The notes beneath the pieces are model-generated. The model searched no databases and was not told the DNA's origin. It was given only the letters and a program-made list of their open reading frames with translations. A DNA stretch of 64,000 nt from the NCBI GenBank assembly GCA_023150375.1, contig JAKLLA010000002.1, forward strand, positions 1-64,000. The letters are read 5' to 3'. Source of the DNA: Burkholderiaceae bacterium (GTDB lineage: Bacteria; Pseudomonadota; Gammaproteobacteria; Burkholderiales; Burkholderiaceae_C). Within the stretch, counting starts at the first letter, position 1. Each line of letters begins with the position of its first letter. A program made the position numbers and the translations under genes. This document shows, in pieces, positions 63,285 to 64,000 of the stretch.

Positions 63285-64000
63285 CTAGCGCATCGCAGGC
63301 AGCGCCGCGGCCGATGCCAGCATGGCCAGCCCCCCGCCGTCCACCCAGGCCCCGTACAGCCAGCCCGCCAGCATGCTGAACAGCGCGACCAGGGCGACAT
63401 AGGCGGCGGTCTGGCGGCGCCCGATCACGCTGGCCACCATCAGCATGCTCTGCAGGCTGAGCTCGGGGTCGGCCATCAGGTAGGCCAGCAGCGGCCCGGG
63501 GTGCATGCCCAGGTCGAGGAAGAGCCGCGCCACCGGCACCTCCACCAGCGTGGGGAAGTACATGAAGACGCCGAACAGCACCGCCACCGCGTTGGCCCCG
63601 AGGCTGTTCTGCCCGGCCAGCCCCTGGATCCAGGCCGGGTCGATCAGGGGCCGCAGCACCCCGACCAGGAAGACCCCGGCGACCAGCAGCAGGAAGATCT
63701 GCCGCACGAAGCGCCAGGACTCCCACAGCCAGCTCTGCAGTGCATCGGCGTCCAGGCGCCGGGCAAAGGCCAGCACCGCCGCCAGCGCGGCCGCCACCGC
63801 CACCGCCCGGCCGGTCAGCACCCACTGCAGCCCGCCCGCCACCGGCTCGAGCCGCATCGCCGCCACCAGCAGCGTGGCCGCGGCCAGCGCGAGGGCGATC
63901 CAGGTCCAGCGCCCGGGCCCTTCGAAGATGGTCTCCAGGCCACGCCAGGCGGCCACGCCGATGGCCAGCAGCAGCACGATCAGCAGCGAGCCCTGCAGGC
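63285..64000 (-). CDS. YraQ/ArsP-type permease (partial, N terminus outside window)
   Basis: The frame is open to the window end (IVLLLAIGVAAWRGLETIFE preceded by LQGSLL), so at least 238 residues are present and the start lies beyond 64000. Six hydrophobic segments, with VRQIFLLLVAGVFLVGVLRP, LFGVFMYFPTLVEVPVARLF and LLAYLMADPELSLQSMLMVA, fit the permease family that includes YraQ and ArsP (SO_0444-like efflux of metalloid or metal compounds). Clustering with the CDF transporter points to metal efflux. Confidence 0.8.
   Translation of the reverse strand, partial: LQGSLLIVLLLAIGVAAWRGLETIFEGPGRWTWIALALAAATLLVAAMRLEPVAGGLQWVLTGRAVAVAAALAAVLAFARRLDADALQSWLWESWRFVRQIFLLLVAGVFLVGVLRPLIDPAWIQGLAGQNSLGANAVAVLFGVFMYFPTLVEVPVARLFLDLGMHPGPLLAYLMADPELSLQSMLMVASVIGRRQTAAYVALVALFSMLAGWLYGAWVDGGGLAMLASAAALPAMR

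Overview
The window is a very GC-rich (about 70% or more by eye), densely coded chromosomal segment. The gene content points to a motile, polysaccharide-producing betaproteobacterium of the order Burkholderiales, probably the Leptothrix/Sphaerotilus/Rubrivivax group. The reasons are a complete flgAMN + flgBCDEFGHIJKL locus of betaproteobacterial layout, a Bug (TctC-type) solute receptor, an EpsL-like outer-membrane barrel beside UDP-glucose dehydrogenase, GC-saturated third codon positions, and TAnnnT boxes lying almost on top of start codons. I see no integrase, transposase, CRISPR array, tRNA or rRNA.

Layout. 1-1.5 kb: the end of ugd and an EpsL-like barrel gene, i.e. the edge of an exopolysaccharide locus. 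1.7-13 kb: a signalling block. It holds an unorthodox hybrid kinase (GAF-like/3 PAS/HisKA/HATPase/REC/HPt) whose stop overlaps the start of a REC-PAS-GGDEF-EAL regulator, a divergent membrane histidine kinase, and a 7-PAS HisKA_2 kinase with an ANTAR (RNA-binding) response regulator. 13-26.8 kb: an HDOD protein appended to the flagellar operon flgBCDEFGHIJKL (minus strand), and flgA, flgM, flgN on the plus strand, closed by two back-to-back perfect hairpins.

27-38 kb: housekeeping and redox genes. These are a DUF1801 protein, dcd, an Mpo1-like membrane protein, mobA with a DUF364 protein, a LysR regulator divergent from a large di-haem peroxidase, a methyltransferase overlapping a PQQ-type sugar dehydrogenase, fdhD and an alpha/beta hydrolase. 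38-44.7 kb: an aldarate catabolic unit, with a Bug receptor divergent from gudD-garL-garR-glycerate kinase-GntR. It takes glucarate to 5-keto-4-deoxyglucarate, then pyruvate plus tartronate semialdehyde, then glycerate, then 2-phosphoglycerate. The two divergent promoters share a palindromic core that the GntR protein could bind.

44.7-52 kb: a cation/proton antiporter, a CNNM/CorC membrane protein with a lipoprotein, and the set thioesterase-truC-panB-panC (pantothenate synthesis). 52-58 kb: a second c-di-GMP module, REC-GGDQF-EAL followed by a BvgS-like hybrid kinase, repeating the logic of the first block. 58-64 kb: a FabI-type enoyl-ACP reductase, two lipoproteins (hydrolase and cytochrome c), a YbcI-type membrane hydrolase, ExoD, a CDF-type cation transporter with a metal-binding N terminus, and a YraQ-type permease cut by the window end.

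Most of this is ordinary chromosome. The parts most worth a second look are the two parallel phosphorelay/c-di-GMP modules, the ANTAR pair next to the flagellar operon, the twin operators of the aldarate unit, the twin hairpins after flgN, and the GGACAAAAT repeats in front of the lipoprotein hydrolase gene. Start codons were chosen by eye from frame, ribosome-binding sites, -10 boxes and family length, and several are uncertain, as noted.
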